A stretch of 64,000 nt of DNA, from NCBI GenBank assembly GCA_009193035.1, contig SWDT01000055.1, positions 1-64,000 of the forward strand, written 5' to 3'. This DNA comes from Halicephalobus mephisto (lineage: Eukaryota; Nematoda; Chromadorea; Rhabditida; Panagrolaimidae). A model generated the notes under the pieces. That model saw only the letters and a program-made list of their open reading frames with translations. It was not told where the DNA came from and searched no databases. Of this stretch, positions 24,969-36,114 are shown piece by piece. The stretch's first letter is position 1, and the number at the start of each line of letters is the position of its first letter. Both the position numbers and the translations under genes were made by a program.

Positions 24969-26027
24969 CTACATTCGACTTCCAGTTCTGTATTTGCGAT
25001 TTTCTGGATTCAGAATCTTCTCATTTACAATATTGAGAGCAAAAACGGCCAAAACACCGATGAAAAGGGCCACGTTGATTCCGGCACAGGCTCCAATCCA
25101 CCCGAAGAATTGTCCTGTTTCCAGAATCGTCCTTTGAGCAACGTTCCCTCCAATTCCACAAACAAGCATCCAACCAATCATTCCAGCTCCAGCAAAAATA
25201 ATTTCCTAAAATTAAATAATTATTTTTAAAATTGTATTTTTGTCAAATTTTAGTGTTGTTATTGCTAAAAGTCCCTATTTTGAATAAAAAGTAAATAAAA
25301 TTTTTGGAAGCTAGGTCCGAGTTGACGAGTTGGACCAGTCGCAAGGCCGATGTTCGTCGAGCGTTACGAACAATTGTCAACAAAGTCGGAAAACTAAGTA
25401 AATTCGCGCAGGTTGCATAAAAGTCATTGCTTATCCAAATCGATTATTTTTAATTCCACTTTTGTCAAAAGTATATCCAATTTCATTTCCATCGATTTGA
25501 GTGGGTGTAAACGTTGCCAATCCTAAGTGATTCAACGACAAAAATTTCCGAACCTTGAGTCATCCAAGATTAAAAATATTTTACAATTGTGAATTTGATA
25601 GAGGTCATTGTCCTCAAGCATCGATTCCTGTCATTGAAGAGGAAAATAGATAAAATCTAAGTCAAATGCAACCGTAAAAGTGGTTTTTGGCGTTAAAGAC
25701 GTTTAACTTTTTCTCATGGAGTAAGAGACTTACCGTGAGAGAGCAATTCGTAAGAGAAAAGTCCTCATCACTCGTTCTGTACATGACAAAATACAAAATC
25801 ATCGATACAACACAATACAGTAAAGTCAGCGAAGCAATGATGTAAATAAGTACGATTTCGTAATTGATGGAGATGTAAGCAGAAACATACCGAGGATCGA
25901 GTAAAATCAAAACTGCGATTGTAAGTAACTGGAAAAAATCGGTTAAAAATAACCAAAATTTAGCACAACTTACGATAATAAGGACCTTCAGACCGCCGCA
26001 GGCCATGAACTGTGGAGGCACTGCCAT
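24969..26027 (-). CDS. four-pass membrane protein, 161 aa, MARVEL-like layout
   Basis: Exons 26027..25974, 25928..25734 and 25205..24969, all in phase 0; the second intron (529 bases) carries the AT-rich DNA. Four hydrophobic segments are seen: LKVLIILLTIAVLILL (about 13-28), IVLIYIIASLTLLYCVVSMI (about 43-62), a third starting at EIIFAGAGMIGWMLVCGIGG, and a fourth INVALFIGVLAVFALNIV. The N-terminus is very short and the C-terminus (NPENRKYRTGSRM) is basic and most likely cytosolic. Size, four helices and short tails fit MARVEL-type or related tetraspan proteins of vesicle and junction membranes, but no diagnostic motif was found. Gene structure is sound because all three exons join without frame loss; function is unknown. 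Confidence 0.8.
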
Positions 26028-27176
26028 TGTGATTGAGTCTTTTCAAACTACTTCGAACTAAAAAAACTAAAAAACAAGATCAAAAATCTAATCAATCACT
26101 AAATTTCACGTGTTATCAAATTCTCAGGAATAATGTTTTCAATCAGAAATTGTATAACAAGGCCAACAACCTTACACGAAAAAGGAAAAGACGTACAGAA
26201 AATGCAAGCCCAAGAGGAAAAGATGGAGAAAGCCCGCACTACCTTGTGCTCGAATGAATCATTGACAAAGCAAACAAAACTCCAGCGACCATCGTCAGTT
26301 CGACTGAAATTTCATCAAAACGTACAAAACTCTGGACTATTCCCCTGAAGACAGCGAACTAAAAATCAAAGAAACAAGCAATCGTCCGTCGATATCGGGG
26401 GTTCTTACCTGATTACATAAACAACCAACTCCGCCCCGTTACGTGTTGTTTAAAGAATCTAAAGCTCCAAAAAAAACATATATATTTGATTTTCTCTATT
26501 GTTCAAAACAATAAAAAAACTACCCAATAACCAGCAAATTTTCTATTTTTATTGATGGCTTTAAAATTCTTTGGATTAATGAATTCAGATAAGGATTTAT
26601 TGACCTCTAGGGGATTGATCTCGAACTATATACAGCAACTCTTTTGAATTCTGTTATTGAATTCCTTCCCTTTGGAGTAAATATCACGAACGATGATACC
26701 CTGTATATTCTATGTAGGATTCAAGTTTGGAAAAGAGGAAAGTTAGTGAAAAAATAAACACTATTCTGATGAAACTAATTCCTGACATAAATCTTGGCAC
26801 TGTCTTGTTGGGAAGTCAATCGATATCGTTTATTCTTCTTCAATCTGCCGGAATTTCCTTGGATGATCAGACGTTATCTTAGAAACAAGAGAATTCATCG
26901 CATTCTGAACTCCCAAACTGTGAAGATTATGTGATAAAACGATAACGCTTCAGTTGTCCTTGAGCTAACTATGTAGCCATATTCAAAATTAATATACTCT
27001 ATCAAGAGGCATCTTTCCATAATAGATAAATCCACAATAGCTTAAATACAACAAGCTCAAGTTCCCATAAATCATATCCGATTTACTAGTGAGGTATCAG
27101 TTTAAGTTTTGGCCTATTTTAAATTAAAAGAATCCTGATGATAGAAAATACTTTACTCTTCCATATTTATCATTTA

Positions 27177-27659
27177 CAGCACCGCTCAAAAGTTTGGCAA
27201 CTTTTATTTTTTGGTTACCACTTTTTTTGCTATAACTTTTTTATTTCTTCATATTTTTTAATTCTTTTTTTTAAATGAAGATCACGAAAATCCTTACTTG
27301 GTCCTACAAGGAAAATCAGAGAATATTGCAAACATTTTTAAGTTTTGGACCGATTAAAAGGTCGATAATTTTTTGTTTAAAGCTTCATAAAAACCTATTA
27401 AATTAATATTTAAAATAATTAATATCTTGTTACAAAGCTTTTAGACCATATAACTCCTTTACATCTGTTCGCATCGATGAAATGAATTTTTTAACTATAG
27501 CTGAATCGATCATTTCCCATTCACGACGAAGCAGTTCAAAAAGTCCTCAAGTTTTCCTTGTAGAACCAGATGAGGATTTCTGTTTTCTTCATTTTAAAAA
27601 ATGAAGAAAAAAAAGTTGTAGCCAAAAAACAAAAGTTGCCAAACTTTTGAGTGGTACTG
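27177..27659. mobile_element. internally deleted Tc1/mariner-like element
   Basis: The ends are inverted copies: left CAGCACCGCTCAAAAGTTTG, right (reverse complement) CAGTACCACTCAAAAGTTTG, with similarity continuing inwards for about 80 bases. Both ends are flanked by TA (27175-27176 and 27660-27661), the Tc1/mariner target site. At 483 bases it is too short for a transposase gene and keeps only the last codons of one on the minus strand. Confidence 0.85.
27430..27540 (-). pseudogene. C-terminal remnant of a Tc1-like transposase
   Basis: The minus strand reads FELLRREWEMIDSAIVKKFI, then SSMRTDVKELYGLKAL and a stop. The pattern L..EW..I....I..FI.SM..R...V matches the last helix region of Tc1-like transposases. 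Upstream codons are out of frame and the DDE catalytic region is absent, so it cannot be active. Confidence 0.75.
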
Positions 27660-28073
27660 TATCTATTCAGCTTAATTCCACCACCGAATGGAAAATTTAA
27701 ATTGTATACTTTCGTCAAGGGCCTTATTTGCTGATCGAACCAAGTGGAAGAGAACAATAACCCAAACTGAAGTAAGTAATGGGGCCAAAGTAACTGCAAT
27801 TTATTCTAAAGTGATTCTTCGATCAGATAATAAACATGGAATTTGTGCATGAAGGCGTGAGGTTTGAAAGATACCGAGAATGAACACTTCTTCAAAGGCA
27901 ATGACAATCTCAGAATCAATACAAAAACGGATAAGGCAATTTTAAAGTCGAGGTTTTTCTTGTGGTATTAGAGGAGATTGAAATTTTTGCGAAGTCCGTA
28001 CATACACCCGAAACTGTTTCTGTGAAGTCAGTCAAGACACTTAGAATTATTGCGCAACCGGAGAACAAAGGTA

Positions 28074-30779
28074 TCACTCAATGTCAGGGCAGTCAACAAG
28101 AGTTCTGAATTTGTTATTATGAAGCTGGAAATTGGGCTTCGTCTTAGGCTGAAAATCATCATTATTCGGGGGTCTCAAAAAGCAAATTACCTTTTCTTTA
28201 CGTTTCTTATTCGGACCAATAGGTGTAGGTGGAGCTGAAAGAGAGTCTGCCTTAGATGGTTCAGCCTTGGCAGAACCTGAATCCTTGTCATTAGAAGCTG
28301 TATGGGGACGACTGAGAGGCAGTGATGGAGCTCTCTTCTCCTGATTACCGCTCTTAGCTCTAATAACAGGCTTACTTTCAGCCTCATGACTCTTCCGTTT
28401 TTCTGGCTTCGGCAGCGGTTGAGGTTTGACAGTAGTCACTCCCTCACTAGCATCAAGAAAGACACTAGAAGCACTTTGATATTGAGGAGGGGATGTAGAC
28501 GACTGTCTACTCAAACCGTCACTGACATGACTATATTTTCTTGTAACTTCACCTGAAACAGAGCCTTTCTTTTCTTTCTTGTTGAAACCACTCTTCTTCC
28601 GCGACATTTCTTTCCTTTTAGCAGGGGATTTCTGACCTTCCCATGAATGTCTTCGTTGTTCTTCAGTTGCATCGCTGGAATAAAGGATTTGTTGGAAATC
28701 ATTAGAAACAAAAGACAACCTTAACCGTTCAGGGATACTGTCCATGGATCCTGGGACATAGGTGAGTTCGGTTGATTTTGTTGATGAGATTTCTGATCCA
28801 GACAGGGCAGTTACAAAACTCATTGACGAGTTGGCACTATTCGGCCTCTTTAGGGATTGATTAGAAGGAGAATCTCTTCTCACCGCTTGTTGATTAGCAG
28901 TCACTTCCTGACTCAGTGGGGCAGATCGAGATTTCTCCGCTTGTAGCGTATCAGAAATCGGTTGATTGTGATCTGTTGAAGATTTCCTCCGAGCATTTGG
29001 TCCAGATGGAGGCAAACTTTGATGACTTTGGTAATTCTGTTGCTGTCCATGTCCACCTAAACCATTTTTGTTATATTGTTGTCCTTGATGCCCATGTCCA
29101 GAATGCTTATGAGAACCTTGTCTCTGTTGCTTTCTACTTTCTTGCCTCTCCTGTCGATGAGGTAGCGGTGGAGGTGGTTTAGACACATCAATTGGTTCAT
29201 CCATAACCTAAAGACCAACATCAATTACTATAATGATCATTTTAACCCACATTTACACGATTCGGACCAGATCTGGAAGGCTGTTGTTGTTGAAAGCTTG
29301 ATGGTGGTGGTGGTATTTGGATGTTCGAGTTCGTCCAAACCTTCCCATTCGACGGACCTCCAGCTGGGGGAACGCCCTCGGGTCTTTTCTGAATTTTCAC
29401 TGTATTGGGATTTATGTCGTGGTGGGACGGCTTGTAATTTGGAGGTGGTTGCGAAAAATTTGCAGGTACTGGAGGAATATTCTTCTGGTGCTGTTCACTT
29501 TGTTTCTGTGCCAATACCCGATCATGGACTTGAAGGACTTTCTTATTCGTATCCACAGGCTTTGCATCTCCAAATGGGTTTGTTTTCGGTTTTGAGGGCG
29601 GGGGGTGGTTAGTAGATGTTATCGGCGGAGGTGGTTGCCGCATTGAATTTTGAGATGGTAGAAGAGGTGGAGGGTGATGAAACATTGGAGGTCTTTGATC
29701 AAACTGATCTTTAGGCATATGTCTCTGAGTTCGATCTGGAGCACTTTTCATGCTTCCCATACTGTTGATACTTTCAGTCCTTACTCGACTATTCGGAGGT
29801 CTGAAACTGATCGATATTGGTGAATAAACCACGTAAAAACATACAAAGTATTGCTGGAGTATGACGAGTAATTTGGATTGCAGCGGACATCGTCACTGAA
29901 TCTCTTGTAATTTCCAATCTGTGATGCAGAACTGATACTCTCCTAAAAACACTAGGATAATTCACCATTTCAGAGAATGACTTACAGTATCAATGGACCC
30001 TGTGTCACCAAACAACTCCATCATACTACCATCAGCTTGCCGTTCATGACATTTGTCATAAGCTCCGACAAGCGGAACACAATGCATGTCAATATCCCGG
30101 TGCCTCGTGTTATGGTAATTGAACTCATCGATTTGCTGATCCATCAACACAACAGCCAATAACAATGGTTTTTCTTTGAATTGCATCCCTTGTCGCAACA
30201 TGGCGTCAACTAGATGTTCATATTTACGGAATTGAAGTAACATCTCACGCAACTCACTCCGGTAGATATATGAATCGATCTAAAAAGCACCCAATTGTGG
30301 GGACGTTGATATATCAAATAACTTACTGCACGTGGCCCTCCGAAAAGCATGTATAACTCTGGTTCAGTCACATTGTCAGAAAGACCATATACTAAAGCAT
30401 TATAAGGAGCACTGTCGGGCAGTTGGCAGAGCAGAAGATCGGTCCCCAATACAATGGCGACATGATGTGGGAATGGAGCGGGAGCCACTGGTTGTTTAAT
30501 AACCTGCTCCGTCTCAGCTTGTACCCCATTGTCGAGCTGAAAGAAGACTTTACAATCAGGAGAAAAGTCGATATATCAACTAACTGTCAATGTGTCGTCA
30601 TTTTCCAATAAATCACACCAATTTCCAATATTCTCTGGACATCCCAGCACGAGTTCGTTGATTGACGTTCCTACCACAGTCGTCGACACTCCAGAAGGAG
30701 ATTGCGAAACTTCAGAGCCATCAGTACTTCCAAATTGGTTAGGTTGCGAAGATTCACTCTTCACAGACTTAGCTGCCAT
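28074..30779 (-). CDS. long P/Q/S-rich protein with a conserved-looking N-terminal region, 793 aa, family unknown
   Basis: Eight exons: 30779..30585, 30536..30327, 30279..29986, 29942..29845, 29800..29257, 29207..28726, 28674..28191, 28148..28074 (first border uncertain by 1 base). Two of the introns, of 51 and 42 bases, lie in stretches that also read open; they are called on donor and acceptor quality (GTTAAG...TTCCAG; GTAATT...TTTCAG). Residues about 40-265 look globular, with NELVLGCPENIGNWCDLL, VAIVLGTDLLLCQLPD, LREMLLQFRKYEHLVDAML and DIDMHCVPLVGAYDKC. The rest is disordered: DVSKPPPPLPHRQ, poly-Q/P tracts, and a Lys/Ser-rich stretch (KRKEMSRKKSGFNKKEKKG) that may be a nuclear localisation or RNA-binding tail. 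PPPPLP is an SH3/WW-type ligand. I do not recognise the family; a cytoplasmic adaptor or RNP protein is a guess. Confidence 0.8.
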
Positions 30780-31197
30780 TTTTTGCTGGCATAATAATGA
30801 GCTTTTTTGTTCCAAAATCGATTTTCAAATCTGAAAGTAATAAATAATTAAAACTAACATATAGTCATCAAACCAAAAACCGCAAAAATCAAAGTTCTGT
30901 CATTATAAAAATTGTGCGCAACGGCAAAACGCCAAGCTCTAACTGCAACACCTACAGTAGGCGCAGGCAACTTTCTTTATCCCGAAGCGCCAAACTGGTA
31001 GAGTTTCTTTCAGTGCTTTCGAGTGTCAATTAGACTTTTCTAGAACTTTGCTGTTTCCGTTCCAAGTAAATGGTGCTAAAATTACTTAATTGACCGAAAG
31101 TGATCGGTAGTATTCTTCAATAGTTACAAAACGCATGTTTTTTATTATTCAAACATAAGTTATACAACAGAACAAGGAGTATCACATCCATGAGAAT
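30780..31197. other. 5' flank of the P/Q-rich gene and 3' flank of daf-41
   Basis: About 420 bases with no coding signal. 30900-31060 is less AT-rich and could be the promoter of the minus-strand gene that starts at 30779. Confidence 0.6.
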
Positions 31198-31810
31198 TTA
31201 CGCTTCGGTTTTAGTGGATTCAGGTTCATCGGGGGTTGCAGAGGTCGTCGGGGTATCAATGTCAGCGAGCTCCGGAGGTTCTTCCTCTCCGTAGTCGAAG
31301 CTGGCAGGATCGAAATCAGACGGCAGTTCGCCTCCGAAGTTGAAATCGTCATCAGCTTCTTCTTCGTCTTCTTCATCAACCCATTTATTAAAATCGACTT
31401 TAATCCATGGTACCTGAATGTGGAACTTTGATATTATGTGAATTATCGGGGAAAATCAAACCTTTGTGCTTTCTTTCAGCAGACGAGGCCACCAATTGGA
31501 CTCAGCCTTCCCAATAACCAACTCAAGCTGACGAGTAGTGTCAATCTTGTGCATCGTCGCTGGATCAACTTTTTCATATAACGTCAAATTTGCTTCATAA
31601 ACTTGGTTAGAACCACCCGACCCCCTACAACGCAATTATTTAATCACAAACTATTTACAAAAATAATTTACAAAAAACCTACTTAAAAGAGAAGGTATTG
31701 TCTTTGAACTCGAGTTGCTCGATCTTCAAATCCTCGACGGCAATAGTGAGCATCAGAGTGGCCTTACGCTGAGCCCAGTAGATCATCGGGTGTTTGCTTG
31801 CAGTTGCCAT
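31198..31810 (-). CDS. daf-41: p23 co-chaperone of Hsp90, 168 aa
   Basis: Exons 31810..31683, 31624..31462, 31413..31198 join in frame. Residues 1-110 are a CS/p23 beta-sandwich: HPMIYWAQRKATLMLTIAVE at the start, then the p23 signature around residues 90-105 (ESNWWPRLLKE followed by VPWIKVDFNKW). The rest is an acidic, disordered tail (DEEDEEEADDDFNFGG), as in p23/PTGES3. The protein binds the ATP-closed Hsp90 dimer and slows ATP hydrolysis, which helps client maturation in the cytosol. In C. elegans the single p23, DAF-41, affects dauer entry and lifespan. Length and domain order are normal. It is divergent from the ced-9-like gene, with 470 bases between the starts. Confidence 0.95.
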
Positions 31811-32280
31811 GGTGTTGCAAAACTCTAAAGTTAATCACCTTTTTTGATTCGTGTAGCTGAAACCTCATATATGAAAAACAATAAATATAAACAAAAATAT
31901 TATGTAATACAAATAGAATAAGGGGATTTCGAAATTTAAAATGTCATATATAGAAAACCGACTAGGATTTGCTGATGACAAAAACAGATAAGAAATGCGA
32001 GAGTCAAAAACGACCAAACACCCATCGACGTTGATAGTTTACAATAAAGCATGATATGAAAACACAAGAAGACGAAAAAAGAAAAAAATTCGTTATGGAA
32101 ACGAGGAGAATATTCGAGAAGCTACGGCAAACGACCTTTGACTTGCGCGGCTCTTATAGCGAACTATTGAATGGGGAATTTTGAATGGCGCTAAGACTGT
32201 CCGATTTGCCGACTTGTTCGATTTGGTTGTTTTTTGTCAATTTTTTGTAAATACTTTATATTTTCCTTCTACAACCTCAA
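31811..32280. promoter_or_regulatory. divergent promoter interval daf-41 / ced-9
   Basis: 470 bases between two head-to-head ATGs. It must hold both promoters unless a 5' exon was missed. No clear TATA box. Confidence 0.5.
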
Positions 32281-32936
32281 ATGAACGACAACAGTGATAA
32301 ATTCTTCGGATTAGTCCATAATTACGTGGTTAATAAATCTGGGGATTTTGAATATTCTTCTCTCATATCGCATCCGGATGTCGAGCTGGATCAGTCACTT
32401 GCCAGATTATGTAACGCCGTCGAGAAGGAGAATCCTAAGTTCTTCAAGGATTTGGCAGTTTTGTTATCCAGTAATGAGTTGAATTTCTTCGTGGTGAGGA
32501 ATTTCCATATATGATTTCTTAATTTTGGTGTTATTTATTTCAGTTTACTCAATATCTGGAGCGTGTGATGTCGAAGCCATCAGGATCGCCATATTCCCGC
32601 ATCATCGGTGCTGTTACATTATGTGGGGTCTACGTGAAACGACTAATAGACATGGAAGAAGGAGATGAATTGCCTGATTACTACGTCAACGCCGAACGAT
32701 ACAAGAACCAAATGAATCAAGTGATCCTTTATATGAGCAAAACTCTGGACATGCATGTTGCCAATACGTCTGCCTCGGGGATAACCTTCGAGGGCTTCCG
32801 CGAGTACGTCAAAGAACACGCCGCGGTTCTCGACGCGTCGATAGAGAACGACGAGTTGTGGTCAGATGGCCGGTTGATCGTCGCCGCAGCGGTAGGGTTC
32901 GCGGGATTCGTATTCATACGACATTTATTTTTTTAA
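32281..32936 (+). CDS. ced-9: Bcl-2 family apoptosis regulator, CED-9-like, 201 aa
   Basis: Exons 32281-32493 and 32544-32936, 50-base intron in phase 0. The BH1 region reads SPYSRIIGAVTLCGVYVKRL, close in layout to CED-9 (Y.RLIG..SFGGFVA) with the Gly and aromatic pattern partly changed (FGG to LCG). An N-terminal helix, FFGLVHNYVVNKSGDFEY, fits BH4. The C-terminus (LIVAAAVGFAGFVFIRHLFF) is a tail anchor for the outer mitochondrial membrane. CED-9 holds CED-4 inactive and is released by EGL-1. The chain is shorter than C. elegans CED-9 (280 aa), mainly because the long N-terminal extension is missing. In C. elegans ced-9 shares an operon with cyt-1; no such partner is seen here. Orthology is inferred from BH1 and topology. 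Confidence 0.78.
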
Positions 32937-33041
32937 CTTTTAAATATGCAAATTACCTCATGGAGATCTCAAATTTTCTATCAAACAAATAAACGTGTTT
33001 CTGACAATTGTAGAAATTTATGGATTTTTATCAATTTTCAA

Positions 33042-33275
33042 TTAATCGTTTCTGTTTATGATTATTGGATCGGAAAAATGGCATTCAAATTGAACCAGAC
33101 GACTTGCGGTTTCCACGCCTCCGTTGCCGATTGGGGTTTTTCTGATTTTTCTTCCACTACTTTTGATCCAAAAAATAAACCCCAGAATTATACAAAAAAT
33201 TCCCAACGTACCATAAATCACCGCCACCTGCCGTCACGTATGGCACTGATCATTTGCTACATTTTCACCGGTCAT
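33042..33275 (-). CDS. possible small single-pass membrane protein, 66 aa
   Basis: A minus-strand frame reads AVIYGTLGIFCIILGFIFWI (one membrane helix), then a basic turn KSSGRKIRK, and ends at 33042. It has no ATG of its own. An ATG at 33275 (MTGEN) joins it if 33260-33228 is a 33-base GTAGCA...GGCAG intron. The result has the look of a small tail- or signal-anchored membrane protein. No family is recognised. The frame could instead be chance, and a plus-strand frame overlaps it. It lies between the ced-9-like and FGF genes, in the opposite direction. Confidence 0.35.
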
Positions 33276-33819
33276 TTTATTTATTGATTTATCTCATTAA
33301 ATGATAGGCTTTTCAATCTTAAAGTACCTCTTGAATTTCAGTTTCGAATAACCGTCAACAGCAAACATTTAGCGCGATATCGGTCGATTTACTACTTTGA
33401 AGCTGCAGTTGATCCAGGTGGCATGAGATGCTCTGCCTAAGTGATGCAGTACTTTTACTTTAAAAATCTTCAAATAATTAAGTAAGTTTTTTAACTATTT
33501 TAATGAATACAATGTGGAAGATTCCAGAACTTGGGGATTTTAAAAAGCTCATGGAAATTCCAGAATACAGTGAAGTTTTTGATCTTTGGGGATTTTAGAA
33601 CATTTTTAGGATTTTCCAGAATCGCGTTAAAGATTCTAGAATTCAGTAAAAAGTCCTAAAGGTTTCCAAAATCTCGAGAGGAGTTTTCGAAATCGAACGG
33701 GAACTCTTGAAACGAATGTCTGAAATTCCCCGTTCTAGAATTTTCTATCGAAACAATTTCGTAATAATCCTCATTTTTTATTTTTTATATAATTGTTTTT
33801 CAGGAATATTCTTGTATTT
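33276..33819. other. interval upstream of the FGF gene
   Basis: 33510-33790 is a degenerate repeat tract of the TTCCAGAAT/TTCTAGAAT type that ends in TATCGAAACAATTTCGTAAT and a TTTTTCAG acceptor at 33803. An upstream first exon of the FGF gene may lie here, but none could be fixed. Confidence 0.5.
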
Positions 33820-34769
33820 ATGATTACATGTGTGGATATTATTATTTGTCCGAGATACATGGATGTGCGGTCTCAAGAGTACGAACCGACGTTTGGAATC
33901 ACTCGTGATGGGACTTCTGTTCTTAAGCAGTTATTTCTTCTTCCTGATAAAACCCCGAGTTCTTTCGAGCGAAAATCAGATGTTTCGGTAGAAACAGATT
34001 TTCCAGAATACGGTGCAGTCGTCTGGCAACTTTTTTCTCAATGCAGCAAGGGATTCCTCCAAATGGACAAGACGATAAACGCTCGTGGATCTGCCTCTTC
34101 CCCTTGTTCAAGTAACATTTTTGTCATTTCGAAACTATTAATTTTAATTTTTTAGCAAATTTTATTGTCCGAATGGAAGGTGCCGGTTCTGTCGTTCTTC
34201 GGCATGTTGTGACAAAGAAATATGTGTGTTTCAATCGACGGAAACGAATCACAATGCGGGTGAGTGGATCCCTTGTTTTTTGAATTATGTTTTTCCTCAA
34301 GGTCGGTCAATCCTTATTGCGGTGTCTCAAAGTGATTGAACCACTCTGGATAAAAAATTAATTTGACAACCGAAAACAAATGACGATTTTATTCCGGTTT
34401 CAGGTTGACTCCAATGATATTAAATGTCATTTCATCGAAAAAATCAATTCAGCAGGTTATACCATGCTCGAATCGACATGGTGGCCGAGACTGTACCTTG
34501 GATTCAACCGCAAAGGGAGGTTTCAAGACCCTTCTGAATTAAAAAGGAAGTACAGATGCTTTTTGTTCACTAAATTGGAGCACTTTGCTTCGTCCAAGGA
34601 AATTCGTCGATGTTCGAAGCTACCAAAACATGGGTTGATCCGACGACACAGAGATGAACAAGGGGCCAGTGTGAGTTCCTTGAAGATGCCTGATCCGGGG
34701 CAATTCACGATGGATAGATCCCTTCTTGACCACGCTAGAAACATGCTTCTCAGAAAAGTGGAAGGTTGA
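33820..34769 (+). CDS. fibroblast growth factor, FGF8/17- or FGF9-like, about 253 aa
   Basis: Exons 33820-34111, 34156-34259, 34404-34769. The core runs from FIVRMEGAGSVVLRH through KKYVCFNRRKRI, VDSNDIKCHFIEKIN, YTMLESTWWPRLYLGFNRKG to KRKYRCFLFTKLEH, which is the beta-trefoil FGF pattern (YxCxNxxGxL; CxFxE; YxxxxS; G....FL). A basic C-terminal tail follows. FGFs are secreted ligands for receptor tyrosine kinases (EGL-15 in C. elegans). The GFNRKGRFQDPSE stretch is nearest to the FGF8/17 class, so this may be the EGL-17 counterpart; LET-756 is the alternative. The reading frame is open upstream to the TTTTTCAG at 33803, giving a better hydrophobic leader (ILVFMITCVDIIIC), so an upstream coding exon is likely and the start given is provisional. 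Confidence 0.85.
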
Positions 34770-34954
34770 TTGGACATGAATCATGATTTTACGTTTATGG
34801 GTTCCGATCAGAACAGAAATGAAAATTATAACTTTGGGTAAATCCTATAGGAATGCGCGCAGAACTTTAATCCAGTTGTCGTCATTCCTTTATCGGCAGT
34901 TTCAAGTTGAGAGAAATCGGTAAGGATTTACTGAGAAAAAAGTAACGAAGGTCC

Positions 34955-36114
34955 TCAACTGCTGTCTTCTTCGATCCCTTCCTCTTCTTCTTCTTCGATG
35001 ATTTTGTTGTCATTTTTGTCTTCATTCGTGACGTAACGTTCTAATTGAGCAACTTGACTCGAAAATGAAAGTTCACATGACTGAAGTCGTTTTTCGATTT
35101 CCCTCTGAAGGGTGTAGAAGCAGAGGTTGAATGCGGACATGCCGATCAGGGCGATGATGTAGAGCAAAAGCCGTGGGATTCGTCCGTCCTCTTCTCCTAT
35201 GGTAGTTGCCGCCAGGAAGACAGAAAAAACAGCTTCCAAAAAAGGCTAAAATTGACCAGTTAAAAAAGGAAAAAATGGTTGTTATTTAAACAGAATAAAG
35301 GATCTCCCGCCAAAAACATCTTGACCTTAGAAAAATTAAAAAAACCAAGCAGAACTGATTTGAAAACTAACCGTGTCATCAGAGGATTGTTCCACAATGT
35401 CGTACAGTACAGCAATGACGAAGATACAACCAGCAGCCACTCCGAAGACCTGTATCCCTTGCCAGAAGGAACTTATGGCCTTCACACACTGACTCAAATA
35501 CAGTAAGACTAGGGGAATTCCGAATAGGGAATAAAAAATTGAAAATATTTTTGCTTCTGTCGACAAATCGTCGGTGTCAATTCCTCCTATTGTCGTCAGC
35601 AGAAGGAAAGAATGATGAAAACCGTCAGAAAACGTTTTTATCGGTTGAGGAATTTCGTCTATTTCCCTGGATTCTATCAAGGAACGTTCATAAGAATCCA
35701 ACTTCTGATTCGCCAACAACGACCAATCGGATTCTGTAAATAAAAAATTATTTTTTATTTTTTAAAAATTATTTTTTATTTTTTTAAAAATTATTTTTTA
35801 TTTTTCTAAAATTATTTTTTATTTTTTTTTAAATTATTTTTTATTTTTTTAAAATTTTTACCAGAACGAGCAAGTGATTCGGCCCACAAAATATTTAAAA
35901 ATTCAGCTCTTTCGAAATCCAATTTTTCTTGTTTTCCAGAAGATAACTGAAATAAAAATTATTTATAAAAATTATAAGTAATTCAAAATACCTTATTTTG
36001 TTTCACATTTGGCAATATCCTAAAAACCAAAGCCCCAAAAAACAAATAAACCAAAACAATGATGAAATAAAATAAAGTTCTTCTAAAAGCAAGTTCGAAT
36101 CTCGGCATAACCAT
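34955..36114 (-). CDS. two-pore-domain potassium channel (TWK type) with altered filters, 286 aa
   Basis: Exons 36114..35992, 35946..35862, 35733..35372, 35245..34955 join in frame. M1 is FYFIIVLVYLFFGALVF. The first pore reads HSFLLLTTIGGID, followed by the M2 pattern FYSLFGIPLVLLYL, which is diagnostic of K2P channels. M3 is VFGVAAGCIFVIAVLY, the second pore reads VFSVFLAATTIGEED, and M4 is LLLYIIALIGMSAFNLCF. The tail is acidic (EEEEEEGIEED). Ordinary K2P filters are TIGYG and TIGFG; here they are TIGGI and TIGEE, so the third and fourth filter residues are changed in both pores. It may conduct poorly, have changed selectivity, or act as a silent subunit. The protein is short for the family, mainly in the M1-P1 loop and the tails. 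Confidence 0.85.
35750..35860. repeat. tandem AAAAATTATTTTTTATTTTT repeat in a K2P intron
   Basis: Five or so copies of a 22-25-base A/T unit fill the intron between exons 2 and 3 of the channel gene. Confidence 0.75.

Larger units (their letters stand above)
26028..28073. other. intergenic interval with a dead DNA transposon
   Basis: Upstream region of the four-pass protein gene (26028-26500), then AT-rich DNA without coding signal, the element at 27177-27659, and the 3' flank of the low-complexity protein gene. No other feature seen. Confidence 0.6.

Noticed and set aside
32946..33287. Plus-strand 113-codon frame after the ced-9-like gene
   Set aside because: No start context or family; the opposite strand has the more protein-like frame.
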